Assembly (NCBI GenBank): GCA_032622095.1
Contig: CP136066.1
Location: 91,223,319 to 91,287,318, forward strand
DNA from: Siphonodentalium dalli
Taxonomy: Eukaryota; Mollusca; Scaphopoda; Gadilida; Siphonodentaliidae
Direction: 5' to 3'
Length of the DNA stretch: 64,000 bases
The position numbers were made by a program, and so were the translations under genes. The first letter of the stretch is position 1. Each line of letters starts with the position of its first letter. This document shows positions 12,051 to 24,151 of the stretch, piece by piece. Below the pieces are notes generated by a model. That model saw only the letters and a program-made list of their open reading frames with translations, was not told the DNA's origin and ran no database searches.

Positions 12051-13733
12051 GTAATTTTGGTGAAGGATTATGGAGCATATATAGAGGTTCTGGTAGGTTG
12101 TACATAAGAAGCAATTCTTTGATGGCGATAAACCAGCTATGACTGGTTGATGATTTACTGTCAAGTTGTCTTTGTGCCAACTGTCGTTCGCAGGATTTCT
12201 CAGGAAGTCGGCATATGTTGGTGAATAATCCAATTGCTTTCTTGTGAATTATAGCTTCGATAGGTAGTAGTCCTGATAAAATGTAGATAGCTGGTTTTGC
12301 AGCATTGTTCGGTAGAGATAGCAGTTGTCGTGCGAGTCGTCCCTGATGTAACTCCAGTTTATCCAGCTGTGTACCCGATGGTAATATAACCTCAAGTCCA
12401 TAAGAATAGAGTGGGGATATGTATGTGTTGAACAGAGCAAAGGCTGTTATTGGATCGACACCATTTTCACCATGGAGACCTGCTCCAATCAGTGCATATG
12501 CAGCTTTTGTAGCCCTCTTTATATTCTCATCCACTGCTGTCTGGGATTGATTATTCCATGTTCTTGTGATACCCATATGCGAAGTGCTCTCAACTGTTTA
12601 CATGTCAGCACCGTTAATGTTAAGTGGTGGATAAATTATTTCAGGCTGATTGGAGGTCTTTACTTGAAGGATGACTCTCTTTTTCTTTTGAAGTAGGTAG
12701 CCTTCCTTACGGCTATACTCGTAGCAGATGTCGACCAGATGTTGAAGTTTCAGTGGACAGTTACTGAGAAGAGTTACATCATCTGCACATGTTGGGGAGG
12801 TAACATTGGCTGGACCAATATATGTTGTGCAATCCGAAAGAGATAGACGGTACAGAAGGTCATTTATATATACTTTGTAGAGGTCAGCACTCAACACTTC
12901 ACCTTGACGTACCCCTTGGTGATTGATGAAGCGTTGTGAAAGTTGGTTCTGCCATTTAACAGCTGTAGTTGCATTATCATACAGTTTCTTAATCATCATC
13001 CATTCATGGTCTTCGACACCAATATAAAAGAGTTTCTTGAGAAGATTATCATGTACAACTACATCAAATGCAGATTTGGCATCCAGAAATGCTATATATG
13101 ATGGGCGATTGAGGTCTCTGTTATTGCGACACCATTCCTCCACAATCAGTGAACAGTTCATAGGCGATGAATGTTTTGTAAATCCGCGTTGGAGTGGATT
13201 CTGTGACTCTATAATCTTCTTGTTGATTCGAATTTTTAGTACAGCTTCGATGGTACGGCATAAGACAGGAGTTATTGTTATACCACGGTAGTTGCATGAG
13301 TGATGTTTATCTCCCTTGTTCTTGAAGATTGGATTTAGAGTACCTAGCGTTAGACATTCTGGCAGATCATCAGCTAGAACTAGGTGGTTGATGAGATTCC
13401 GTATAATGGTCAGCAGGTCACTGCCAGGAAAGTAAAGGTGTTCAGCTGAAATTCCATAGGGATCTAATGCTTTTCCCCTGTTTAGCATTTTTATTGCTTG
13501 GTGAACGTCATCGCATGTCACTGTATTGAAGAGTAATGTTGGAGCAATTTCGCAGAGCTGCTGAATACTGTATTTCTCTTTCTGTATGGATTTAATATAA
13601 TCAGCATCAATCTCGTTACTTGGTGATTCAGTTGCTAGTTTCTTAAAGTGGTTAAACCATCCCTCAAGTATGTTTTCACTGCCATAAATTTCTTCGCCAA
13701 CATGTAAATCTTCAATGAGGCAGTTTGATCGTT
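12022..13733 (-). pseudogene. LINE reverse transcriptase domain with in-frame stop
   Basis: The frame is open from the A10 tract. It begins with a linker containing GWFNHFKKLAT, a phrase usual before LINE reverse transcriptases. It then shows GKALDPYGISAEHL, NYRGITITPVLCRTIE, QRGFTKHSS, AFLDAKSAFD (catalytic Asp), HQGVRQGEVLSADLY and CADDVTLLS (the YADD-type box with Cys in place of Tyr/Phe). A TAA at 12598-12600 interrupts the thumb region, after which the same frame continues (MGITRTWNNQ, then PLYSYGLEVILPS) to 12022. The gene cannot make a full protein without readthrough. Confidence 0.9.
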
Positions 13734-15080
13734 TTTTTTTTGCTTGCGGATCAATCTATGGAATAGCTGGTTGTCAGTTGATCGTGCATTGATAATTTCT
13801 TCTTTCACCAGTGCTTTTGTTGTAGCTTTTTGCACTCTTATCTCCCGACGTAGGGCTTGAGTGGTTAGCTGCTTTTCAATCAACATATGGTTAGTGGAGT
13901 CAATTGGACGTCCTTGAGTTTTCCATTTAAAAAACGCTTGCTTTTTCTTTTGCACAGCATCAGTTATAGCTGGAGATAAGATTTTGAAGGATTTCCGCCG
14001 AGCCGAAACTTTTCTTCTTGGAGTAAGTTGATCAGATGCAGTAGACAGAGCATGGTGGATAAGTTCTATATATGTACCAGGATCAGTAGATAAAGTATTG
14101 CGATTGAGTTTGGAGAGTTCATCACTGACGGCTTGTTGGTACTTATCCTTATCAATTTTTCTCCATGGAATTCTTCTGGTAATTATAGGAGGATTTTCTT
14201 TCTTCTCGGTAATAGCAAGATTAACCTTCACTAACATCAGCACAGGATGATGGTCAGATACATTACCATTAAGATCTTGTAGACTGTCCACAGATATTAT
14301 ATCGTCTTCTTTTGATTTGTGTATCAGTATAAAGTCAATTAAAGAGGATCCATAACCATTGACGTTATTGAAAGTTTTTTCAGTTTGTGGTGACGTCATT
14401 CCATATTTCTCTATAAGCGCTGCTATACCATTAGAGCGTAATGAGTTATCATTTACATGAATATTTTCGTTGAAGTCGCCTCCAAGCATAATCTGGTGTG
14501 TGTTTGCAAAATTTCCCAAAATCACATCTAGCTGGGTGATGCATTCTAGATATTCAGTCACTGATTCCTTGTTGCCTTTGCATGGTAGGAAAACTGCTAT
14601 AATTAGAAGAGGGTCCATCGTTGAGAGCTCGATACATAATATCCTATTATTTCCTTCAGGCATTTCCTTTACTAGGGGATCAAGTTTCTCTTTCCACATG
14701 ATGGCTACACCACCCCGTCCTCTGGGCATTTGGATAGGTGGAATGGGATCACCTGTGTCAACAGCTTTACCAGTTGCATTAAATACATCAGAGATAGTTT
14801 GAAGTTCATGTAGTTGACAGTCATATAACCAGTGTTCTTGAATGAGAAGAATATCGGCCATACTTGCAAGATCAGGTAAAATAACGTCGCATGTATGAAT
14901 ATTCTTACAATTATACGTAATAACGGACAGTACTTCTTTATTTTCTTCTACCTTCTTGTTGCTATCAAAATTAATCAAATCCATTAGTTCCGCCCCTTCC
15001 AAATCCTCCCGGGTCATTCCCAAATCTCCAATAAATAAAATAAAAATCTGACATAAAAACCACAAAGATGTTACGAACAT
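13733..15080 (-). pseudogene. LINE endonuclease domain (EEP family)
   Basis: This is the N-terminal part of LINE ORF2. It nicks target DNA to prime reverse transcription. From the N-terminus I see SVITYNCKNI (about residue 52), LLIQEHWL (about 78), RGRGGVAIMW (about 120), GGDFNENI (about 200), IDFILIH (about 248) and SDHHPVL (about 275). These cover the expected catalytic Asn, Glu, Asp-x-Asn and terminal Asp-His of the exo/endonuclease/phosphatase fold. The first Met is at 15080, but a second Met about 21 codons later (MTREDLEGAE) may be the true start. The frame leaves the reverse transcriptase frame at the A10 tract and then ends spuriously at 13635. Confidence 0.9.
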
Positions 15081-15081
15081 G

Positions 15082-15565
15082 ACTTTTGGAACTTATTCCC
15101 TATTCCTTATTCCTTATTTTTTTAAATATCGCTTTCGACCGATTTGACGGCATGGTAGGTGCATGGGTGGCCGGCCCCAAATACCACCTAGAAACACCCC
15201 ACCATCACCCCGGGGGTGCCACACCGAGGGGGTGAAAATGGGGTATGGACCATTTTCGAGAACGGTAAGAATTTCGGCCGATTTGACGGCATGGGTGGGT
15301 GGCCGGCCCCAAATACCCCCTAGAAACACCCCGACCCCCCACCCATCACCCCGGGTGGTACCACCCCGAGGGGGTGAAAATGGGTAGGCCTATGGAGCAA
15401 TTTCGAGAACGGTAAGGATTTCGGCCGATTTGACGGCATGGGTGGGTGGCCGGCCCCAAATACCCCCTAGAAACACCTCGACCCCCACCCATCACCCGAG
15501 GGGGTGAAATGGGATATGGAGCAATTTCGAGAACGGTAAGGATTTCGGCCAATTTGACGGCATGG
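15082..15565 (-). repeat. 133-bp tandem repeat, about 3 units, minus orientation
   Basis: Units share GGTAAGGATTTCGGCC, GATTTGACGGCATG, GGCCGGCCCCAAATACC and CACCCCGAGGGGG phrases at about 130-bp intervals. The head, with repeated ATTCCTTATTCCTTATT, is inverted relative to 26935-26980. The same family lies in plus orientation at 25020-25500 and 26755-26940. Open frames here are Gly/Pro-rich artefacts. Confidence 0.85.
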
Positions 15566-16880
15566 GTGGGTCAAATACCAAAAAAATGAGACGAAAATAA
15601 GTATACCCACCAGCGCCCCTTAATTAATGTCCACACCGCGACGCTGTCAAAGGAAATAGAACATATGTCGGGAGAGTACCAAAGTGGCTCAAATAGTACA
15701 CATGTGGTGAAGAATCGTGCATAAAAACGAATGGACGCCTGACATAAACAGAAACTGAAAAAAATTGAAGAAAACATAAAAAAAATTCCACACCGAGACA
15801 TGTCCACATGCACCGCGACGCAGAATAACGTTAATTACACCCAGTCACAGACAAATTTCACGCTTAGAATATTTGGGTGGTTCTGCTGTAAAAGGGTCAA
15901 CACAATGTGCATACACATATAGTTCCTATTGGATCTGGGGTGAGTGAGGGGGTGAGTGGAGTGAGTGGGGGGGGGGGTGATCAACGGAACCTAACCAATG
16001 TTCTAACTGCGGGGCGATTTCCGGTTCGTGTGGTATAGCAACGGCGCCATTGACACAGTTTGGGCCATCGGAATATCTCAGTGACAATTCTATCTGATTG
16101 AGCGCACCGAGAAACCCCTAAATACCAAATTTCAGTTCGATATCTTGACACATGTGAGAGAAATCCATCGACAATGTTTCTACTGTAAATTCTCATTGCA
16201 ATTTGGCGAACCCCTTGAGGAACAGAGTTTGATTGACGTATGTTCACGTTGTCTACATCAGAGTTCCCCGGTCGTTTGGCGTCAAACCAAGTGTACGATG
16301 GACCAGGGCATGTCCGACTTGATAGGAATCGCTCTTTATGTGATCAAAATCTGTTTCCAATTATCATATCTGATTCGTTGACCTCTTAGAGAGTTTGAAC
16401 TCTAAGTCACGCCCACAAAGACATATCAATTTCCACCACGTATATTCAAATGGCTGTATCTCATAGACGTGTCAACGTGCGGAGCTGCGCGATACGTCGT
16501 TTGGACGGATACATCATCGGCTACTCCATGATGTACAAGCTGAATATATACTCATAACGATAATTCAACTATTAAAGGGCACATGTCAACAAAATGGCTC
16601 AATTTTGTTTGGTTTCCATTAATCCTGATATTCGAATTAAACACAAGTTTTGGAGAAAGAGCGAATTTGACAATGACGTCGTCCTGATTCAACCCAAAAA
16701 ACGTCATTGGCACATGCTGTAATGAACGACCTTGATTGACCTTGACCTTGCCCTATAGTTTTGCCAAATGCCATTTTCGTCGTGGTCACCATTATGTGTG
16801 CTACATACTGATACTAACATAAAATTCATCGGCATGTGACATATTTAATTTTTTCAGAATTTTCTGGACGAATTTGTTCA
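15566..16880. other. unassigned stretch
   Basis: No gene was recognised. There is a G10 run near 15967 and a short pair of CACCGCGACGC phrases near 15636 and 15812. Short open frames at 15981-16381 have no motif support. Confidence 0.4.
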
Positions 16881-16929
16881 TTTAAGGGAGAATCATCCAT
16901 TTACGCCCAATTTGCATGTGGCCGCTATA

Positions 16930-17100
16930 ATGGGCTATATAACCAGGGGGGGCAGGAAAAAATTTGCATACACAACGCTGAATTTTTTTTTTTGCAGCAC
17001 TTTGGACCCCCACCCCCCCCCCCCCCCCCCTCTTTGTGCAAAAAAAATATTTTTTTCCACTCATGGTTTTGGGACCCCCCCCCCCCCTTTCCAGTCACAT
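16930..17100 (+). repeat. homopolymer-rich tract (T, C and A runs)
   Basis: T12, C18, A8 and C13 runs lie close together. A similar C-rich pattern with GACCCCCC phrases lies at 18800-18885. Both look like decayed copies of one repeat with unstable poly-C. The overlapping open frames are low complexity. Confidence 0.7.
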
Positions 17101-17327
17101 TTGAATGAAATTTATCAAGCTGGAGAGCCATTATAGGCAAAAACATCAGGGTGTAGAATGTCCAGTGAAGGTGGCTATTGTTGAGAAACAGAGAATTGTT
17201 AAATTAGAATGAACATATATAATAATTATCAGTCATTCGTAATTTGACCATTCTGTTTTTTCAAGCATCATCCAACTTTGGTGTACTTTCGCCACCAGTT
17301 AAACTCAAATACTAATAATCTATAACT

Positions 17328-17645
17328 ATGAGCACAAGCAATACACTCATGAGATTAAAAACATTTATCATGAAAAACTCAACACAAACAGCTGACACAA
17401 CCAGTGAAACAACTTTAAAAAAATATTTTATCTAATTATTTATTCCAGATTTTGCACTGGACTTTGTGTAATGTGCATTTATCCATGAAATGCACTCGTG
17501 TTTACTTTATATATTTTTTAAAGTTGCTAGTTAAATTGAAGTTGTAAATACACAACACACCGGAAAATTATATGCTGCCCAGGTTGAGATGGGGTTTTCT
17601 AGATAAATGTTTTAAATCTCATATGAGTGTATTGCTTGTGCTGAG
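17328..17645. mobile_element. palindromic MITE, about 320 bp
   Basis: The outer arms AGCACAAGCAATACACTCAT (from 17331) and its reverse complement (17620-17645) pair, as do inner ATTAAAAACATTTAT and AACAACTTTAAAAAA segments. The centre is near 17465. Arms are about 75-80% identical. No coding content. Confidence 0.7.
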
Positions 17646-18775
17646 ACAGTTCAGCTCTTTTTGTTATGCAGTATTTCATAAAGTGTATGTCCTATATATT
17701 TCCATTGGAAGTGTGTCCTTATAAGTGTTTTGACTGGTGGTATTAATATAGTTTCCTATGAACGATCCACTCAGATCTTATTGGATTTAATGGAGGCAGA
17801 TGTAGCAGTGACTTTCTATGCAAAATGTATCAGATATATTCATTTTCATTTTATCATCGATGTCGTTCAACTAACATTTCTAAATTGAATTTTGAAAAAC
17901 GCTGAAGCTGATTGAAGAATTATTTAAGTTACTTTAAACTCAGGTGAGTTTCAATTATCGTTTTTCAAAGTGACTTACAAAATCTTTATCTAATCTGGAT
18001 TAAGAAATGAATGAGTTTAACAAGAAACTTTGGTTACATTTTCTGGTACAAAATTACCCAAGTATTTCAGACTAGACACTTATCAAACTGTTTCTTGCCT
18101 GTTTTACAATATGCAGTGTACGTGGTTAGATGGATCATTTTAATATTAACAATAGCTAAATGGTTGTAGAATAGCGCATATAAATAAATAATATCTCATT
18201 ATTTCACAAGTGAAAGACAGTCATGTTTTACTAAGAAAATGCTATTGAGACTGATAGAGATCCATGTGAATGTCTGTTCATTACTAATTGGGTATGTAAC
18301 ACTGTAGCACTTTTGTCTTTTATAGTATTAGTAACTTTGTGCCAGAAACATGCTTATAGATTAGAGAACAGGCATGTTCTACATTTATTTTACACATTAT
18401 TTCAGTTTCATATCAGACTTAATTGGAGAGTTGAATTTCAGTTTGATACCACAGATAGTGGTAATGTGATATTTTATTTTACTTACTGAAGTATATGTGG
18501 TTTATTTGTCTTTAGAGTTCATTATAATATATTTACATACCAAGTGGTTATCCAACCCAGGTGGGCCAGCGCAGTTAAAAATTTCACGAAGGTTTACTTA
18601 GTATTAGAAGGGACCAAATAATCAAAACATTCTGAGGCCAACCTGACCACAGATAACTGTACCTAGTATCTTGTGTGTACACTACAGGTGTTATTTAGAT
18701 CATAAACAATCATTATATAGTCTAAACAGCTTGTAATTAGGTCAAAAAATGGCAAAAGGAAAAAAATTGCAAGCA
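17646..18775. other. AT-rich unassigned stretch
   Basis: No open frame of note, no repeat I can match within the window, and no recognisable gene. It may be the least repetitive part of the region outside the host gene. Confidence 0.4.
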
Positions 18776-18779
18776 CCAG

Positions 18780-18890
18780 AAAACACCGGAAAAAACGTGT
18801 TTTCAGGAGCTGCGACCCCCCCCCCCCCCACCCCCCCCCCCCTCCGACCTTGTGTCGGAATTTTTTTGCACGACCCCCCCCCCCTGATAT
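18780..18890 (+). repeat. poly-C rich tract
   Basis: Three long C runs are separated by short spacers. They give rise to false Gly-rich frames on the minus strand. Confidence 0.7.
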
Positions 18891-19088
18891 AACCGAGTAT
18901 TTTTGACAATAATTTGCCCATAGGTTCGCAATAGGCGGAGTCACCCCCAAAACTGGCCACAAATAAGATAAATCTCCCAGAATCGGAAATTGTTTGACAG
19001 TAATTTGCCCATAAGGCGGCTATGGACGAATTCACATCAAGAGGGGCCATGACGCAATAACATAGGTATCTTACAATCGGGAGTTTTA

Positions 19089-21240
19089 GTCCAGGAGATA
19101 TTGGTCGACCTCTGCACCCCCCCCCCCCCAGGACTCAACTTCACCCCACTAATTTTCTTTCTTAAGGTCTCCTCTAATTTTTTTCACTTGTTAACAAGAA
19201 AAAAAAGTGGCCGCAGAGACTCCAGACAAGATGGCGTCCATCATGGCGGCCATTTTTTTTAAATGCACCAGGTCTCTTTGATCGCCGTTATAGTAAAGAT
19301 GATATCACATGCGGTCTTGTTTTCCGCTCGATTCGTTATGCTAATATACAACCCTTACAAGTTAGCCAAAAATCCGACACCAGAATCCAATATGGCGGCC
19401 AAGATGGCCGCCGAAATGTGAAAATATGCTATTTTTCTTACATGTTACCACCTTTCGTTTGTCTCTGTGGGAAAATGTTGGAATCTTTGCGTCATGTTAT
19501 ACATGTATCACATAGAGTAGTCATTGGCGACCACATGGGGACCATAATATATATTCATTGTGGGATATTTTTGTCCGATATCACGTTTTCCCAAATTCCG
19601 GTATAATAGGTCAAAGCCGAATCTACGTTAATAACGCGATGTAATGTTTCGAATCAATGAATGTTATTGCTATTATAACAACACCCATGCATATATATGT
19701 GCAGGAGATACTCAAGCTAGGATTCCTCTTATACCTGAATTGAGGAATATTTACCCAAATCAAAGATGGCGGCAAAAATGGCCACCAAAAATAAAAAATC
19801 GCCGAAAATCGCCGATTTTAACATAAGTGAGCATTATTGTCATGAAAACTCCACACCTGCTTACTATTGTGAGTTGGGAACATTTAGGCGTAGAACTTTC
19901 CTTGTACCATATCCAAATAAAAGTCCGCCAAATCCAAAATGGCGCCCACAATGGCGGACAGATTTTGAAAAATCACCGAAATTCCCTCATATTCACATCA
20001 TTGGGCATTATTGTCGAGACAACTCCATCCATGCGTATAGTTGAGTTGGAAATACTGAGGTGAAGTAATTACCTTACATCTCATGTAAGAAATGGTTTTC
20101 CAAATCGAAGATGGCGGCCAAAATGGCGACCGAAATTTGAAAACACGGCTACATTCCTTTACTTTCTTAGGATGGGCGCTATTGTTTCGCGATTTCTACC
20201 CACCATTACATGTTTATATGTATGAATTATTCATTAGGGTTTGGCAAGTGATACTCACAGTCAATATGGCGGCCAAACTGGCGGCCAGAAATTGAAAAGA
20301 AGCCGATATTATCACTTACTAATTTCAACTTTTTGTCATAATATCGATTTGTATAGACGAAACGGTACATAATATAAGCCATCTATTAGTTCCAATGTAA
20401 GTCGTAGCCTTTTGGAAGGATGAAAACCCACAATCGCGATGTGGCATTTCAAAATCCATTCTCCACTAAGGGCTCATACTGGCCGTAACCGTATATAGGT
20501 GCGCCGAATAGTTATATTATGACTTCCAAGAATCAAAACAACAGTACCTGAGCTTATTCTGAATTGCCACATTCAGCATTATCTAGACCCGTTTCCGTCT
20601 CTTCGTCAGATTAATCTATCTCACTCACAACAACAGTTTACTACACTTCTTTGTAGAAGGGTGCCACTAATCGAAATGTTTCAAACAATACATATGCCGG
20701 TGTGCAGCTCACGTGTTTTTATCGAAAGCTTGGAATTTTTAGCGAGCTTCATTCGTGGTATAGCTTATGGTATAATTGAGATGCTACATATGTGGTATAG
20801 GCGTCATCTTGTGTAATACACTAGAAAGGTATTCGTCGATGCGTATACTAGCTTTCAGAAGGACCTATCTATCTGCGTATTGTCAGCTTTGGTGACCTAA
20901 TGGGGATAACAACGTGTACACCTGGTGATCTTCCCAAACAGCCACTTCTCAATATATGGTTAATCAATTCACATACTCATCTAATGCACTGACGTACCCG
21001 GACAACTTCTGTATATGGCTTCGAATGTTGAAAGCCCGACATTTGACGGATGTATTTCTGCTAAGGCGTAAAAGACAATAATGCATAATATACCCAAACT
21101 CCTTGAACATGATCATAAGAATAAGCTTGTTGGCGTCAAGCAATCGTCTCACCGAACAGATCCATGCAGATGATAACAATACACACGGTGCTAGTTTGTG
21201 GGTATGTGTCATGATAGTCGAAATGAAATTGGACCATGAC
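19089..21240 (+). repeat. P2 left arm
   Basis: Inverted with 21960-24151. The outer 1.4 kb is well conserved, and the inner part (20560-21240) is more diverged but still alignable in blocks. It contains repeated AAAATGGCGGCC phrases at about 180-bp intervals, which produce weak open frames. Confidence 0.8.
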
Positions 21241-21244
21241 TGCA

Positions 21245-21955
21245 CCGCCCCTTATTTTGTTATGTTTTAGATTCAGACAGGATCTCATGTGTGGCTTTGC
21301 TTTCCTTGTATGCTAAGATTGTATGTTCCCATCCGTTTGGAAGCCGTTCTTAAACAACTGGACCAGGCGTGTGCCATTGGCTACTGCTGTATAAGCCCCA
21401 CCAAGACTGCGGTGTAGTCTTAAAGACGATACCTTTGATAGTTGGATGATATGTCATACTCACGCTGGGTGGTATGGTTCAAGAAAGTACAAATGCCATC
21501 AACAAAAGGGTGAAATGTTCAACGCGAAGAACATCCAAAGGAATGTTACGTTGATGAGCTCTTGCATTCAGTTCAACAAACGTTGGTACACCAAGTGATT
21601 TCACCATTGCGACCATTTTCCTGCATGAGACATTAACTACTATATTCTAAAGTTATATATATAAAGCTATATGATCATAAAGGTCGCGTTCCCCAACGTC
21701 CACAGCCATTGCCATCGAGACTATAAATTGTTCTTTAAATACATAGTGAAATAAATGCACTACAGTTCCTGGCATTTTCTTGAATAATACCACCCACATA
21801 CTGTCACTAACCCTGAGATAGGATAACAAAACACGCATACATTCATGCTATAAAGACATTATCCTTTAGTCCATCGGATTGTTTTGAGGGAGGCTAGCAT
21901 AGTATTACCCAGACAAAAATGTACGTAGTTGAATCAGAAAGGCTTCGAAACGGAT
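21245..21955 (-). pseudogene. P2 core with decayed minus-strand coding traces, unknown
   Basis: Minus-strand frames show protein-like stretches broken by stops, for example VKSLGVPTFVELNARAHQRN and PLDVLRVEHFTLLLMAFVL near 21480-21620, and FKKMPGTVVHLFHYVFKEQF at 21720-21800. No catalytic motif was recognised. This may be the remnant of whatever the element once encoded, or captured host sequence. Confidence 0.3.
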
Positions 21956-21959
21956 GTGG

Positions 21960-24151
21960 AAATACAATCTTACCACACCAATTAAAACCGACACGCATGA
22001 CATTCTATATCTTAAACATGCACCAGGTGTAGGGGTGGTGTATACCGTGGACCATTTCATTCCCACTATCATGGCGCATGTCCACAAACTAGCACCACGA
22101 GCATTGTTCTTCTCTGCTGGGAGATATTCGACGAGACAACTGCGGGGCGTCACACAGTTTGCTTCGGATCATGGTCAAGAAGTGTGGGTAGTCTGTACAT
22201 TATGGTCTTCTCCTTAGCAGATATACATATGTCCAAGGGAATGAGACAGCTAACAACCTTCGAAACACTGTCGAAGTTGTCCACATATGCCAATTCGTTC
22301 GCTGAATTTGTGAGTTGACGAACCATCTATTGAGAAGTGACTAGCTAACTGGTTCGCCAGGTGTACATGTCGTTATCCCCATGGGGTCCCGGGTATGAGA
22401 AACATACATAGAGATTACCTTCTGTAAGCTTGTATACTCATCGGTCATATGCCTTCCTAGTTCAAGATGACGCACAAATATCATATTTAGCAAATATTTA
22501 AAATCGTAAGCTAGACACCGGAAAATGAATTGTTTGAAACGTTATGATTAGAGGGACCCTACTCCCAGGAAGTGGTGAATACTTTGTCGGTGTGAGCGAC
22601 CTAGATTTATCAGACAAAGACTTGGAAGCTGGTCCAGATAATTATGGACGGGACGTGGCAAATCAGAATTTGTTATCAGGTAATTGTTCTGATATAACTA
22701 TTCGGAACACCTACATGTACACTTACGGCCATTATCGGCGCTAAGTGGAGAATGGATTTCGAAATGCCACATCGCGATATTAATTGTGGTTTTTCATCTT
22801 TCCAGAAGGATACGAGATATGTTATGCGTTTTGATACATTTAAGTTGAACTAGTAGATGGTGTATGTACAGTTTCGTCCATACATACCGATATTATGACA
22901 AAAAGTTGAAATTAATATGTGAAAATATCGATTTCTTTTCAATTTCTAGCCGCCAATTTAGCAGCGATCTTGGCTGTGAGTATCAATTGTCAAACCCTAA
23001 TGAATACTTCATGTCAATATTCCATATCAACATGTAATGGTCGATAGAAATCGCGAAACAATAACGCCCATCGTAAGAAAGTAAAGGAATGTAGACTTGT
23101 TTTCAAATTTTGGTCGCCATTTTGGCCGCCATCTTCGATTTGGAAAACAATTTCTTGCATGAGATGTAAGGTAATTACTTCACCTCAGTATTTCCAACTC
23201 AACTGTAAGCATGGGTGGAGTTGTCTCGACAATAATGCCCAATGATGTGAATATGAGGGAATTTCGGTGATTTTTCAAAATATGTCCGCCATTGTGGGCG
23301 CCATTTTGGATTTGGCGGACTTTTATTTGGATATGGTACAAGGAAAGTTCTTAGCCTAAATGTTTCCAACTCACAATAGTAAGCAGGTGTGGAGTTTTCA
23401 TGACAATAATGCTCACTTATGTTAAAACCGGCGATTTTCGGCGATTTTTTATTTCTGGTGGCCATTTTGGCCGCCATCTTGGATTTGGGTAAATATTCCT
23501 CAACTCAGGTACAAGAGGAATCCTAGCTTGAGTATCTCCTGCACATATATATGCATGGGTGTTGTTATAATAGCAATAACATTCATTGATTCGAAACATT
23601 ACATCGCGTTATTAACGTAGATTCGGCTGTGACCTATTATACCGGAATTTGGAAAAACGTGATATCGGACAAAACTATCCCGCAATGAATGTATATTATG
23701 GTCCCCATGTGTTCGCCAATGACTCCTCTATACGATAAATGTATAACATGACGCAAAGATGCCAACATTTTCCCACAGAGACAAACGAAAGGTGGTAACA
23801 TGTAAGAAAAATAGCATATTTTCACATTTCGGCGGCCATCTTGGCCGCCATATTGGATTCTGGTGTCGGATTTTTGGCTAACTTGTAAGGGTTGTATATT
23901 GGCATAACTAATCGAGCGGAAAAAAAGACCTCATGTGCTATCATCTTTACTATAATGGCGATCAAAGACACCTGGTGCATATAACAAAAATGGCCGCCAT
24001 GATGGACGCCATCTTGTCTGGAGTCTCTGCGGCCACTTTTTTTTCTTGTTAACAAGTGAAAAAAATTAGAGGAGACATTAAGAAAGAAAATTAGTGGGGT
24101 GAAGTTGAGTCCTGGGGGGGGGGTGCAGAGGTCGACCAATATCTCCTGGAC
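21960..24151 (-). repeat. P2 right arm
   Basis: Mirror of 19089-21240. A stretch near 22050-22150, read on the minus strand, gives NNARGASLWTCAMIVGMK. The left arm read on the plus strand gives NNTHGASLWVCVMIVEMK at 21174-21229. The two arms thus preserve a similar peptide. Confidence 0.8.

Larger units (their letters stand above)
11495..15080 (-). mobile_element. non-LTR retrotransposon (LINE), nearly complete but inactive
   Basis: One long coding region on the minus strand carries, in order, an apurinic-type endonuclease, a reverse transcriptase and a C-terminal zinc knuckle, the standard LINE ORF2 order. Reading continuity is broken by a frameshift at an A10 tract (13732-13741), an in-frame TAA at 12598-12600 and a frameshift near 12040-12055. 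With those discounted, the homology-bearing frame runs about 3.59 kb. No upstream ORF1 was recognised. The 5' side abuts the 133-bp repeat family near 15082. Clade not determined; the knuckle plus endonuclease would fit the CR1, Jockey or I-like groups. Confidence 0.92.
19089..24151. mobile_element. giant foldback element P2, about 5.06 kb, TA-flanked
   Basis: The left end GTCCAGGAGATATTGGTCGA (19089) is mirrored at 24132-24151, with TA on both outer sides (19087-19088 and 24152-24153). Homology between arms is followed inwards through GTTAACAAG, AAGATGGCGTCCATCATGG, TGTTTCAAACAAT (20670 and 22530), GGGGATAAC (20900 and 22375) and GCTAGTTTGTGG (21188 and 22085), so each arm is about 2.1 kb. 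The core is about 21245-21955. A third copy of the left end starts at 63503. TA flanks suggest a Tc1/mariner-type target, but no transposase is recognisable. Confidence 0.85.
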
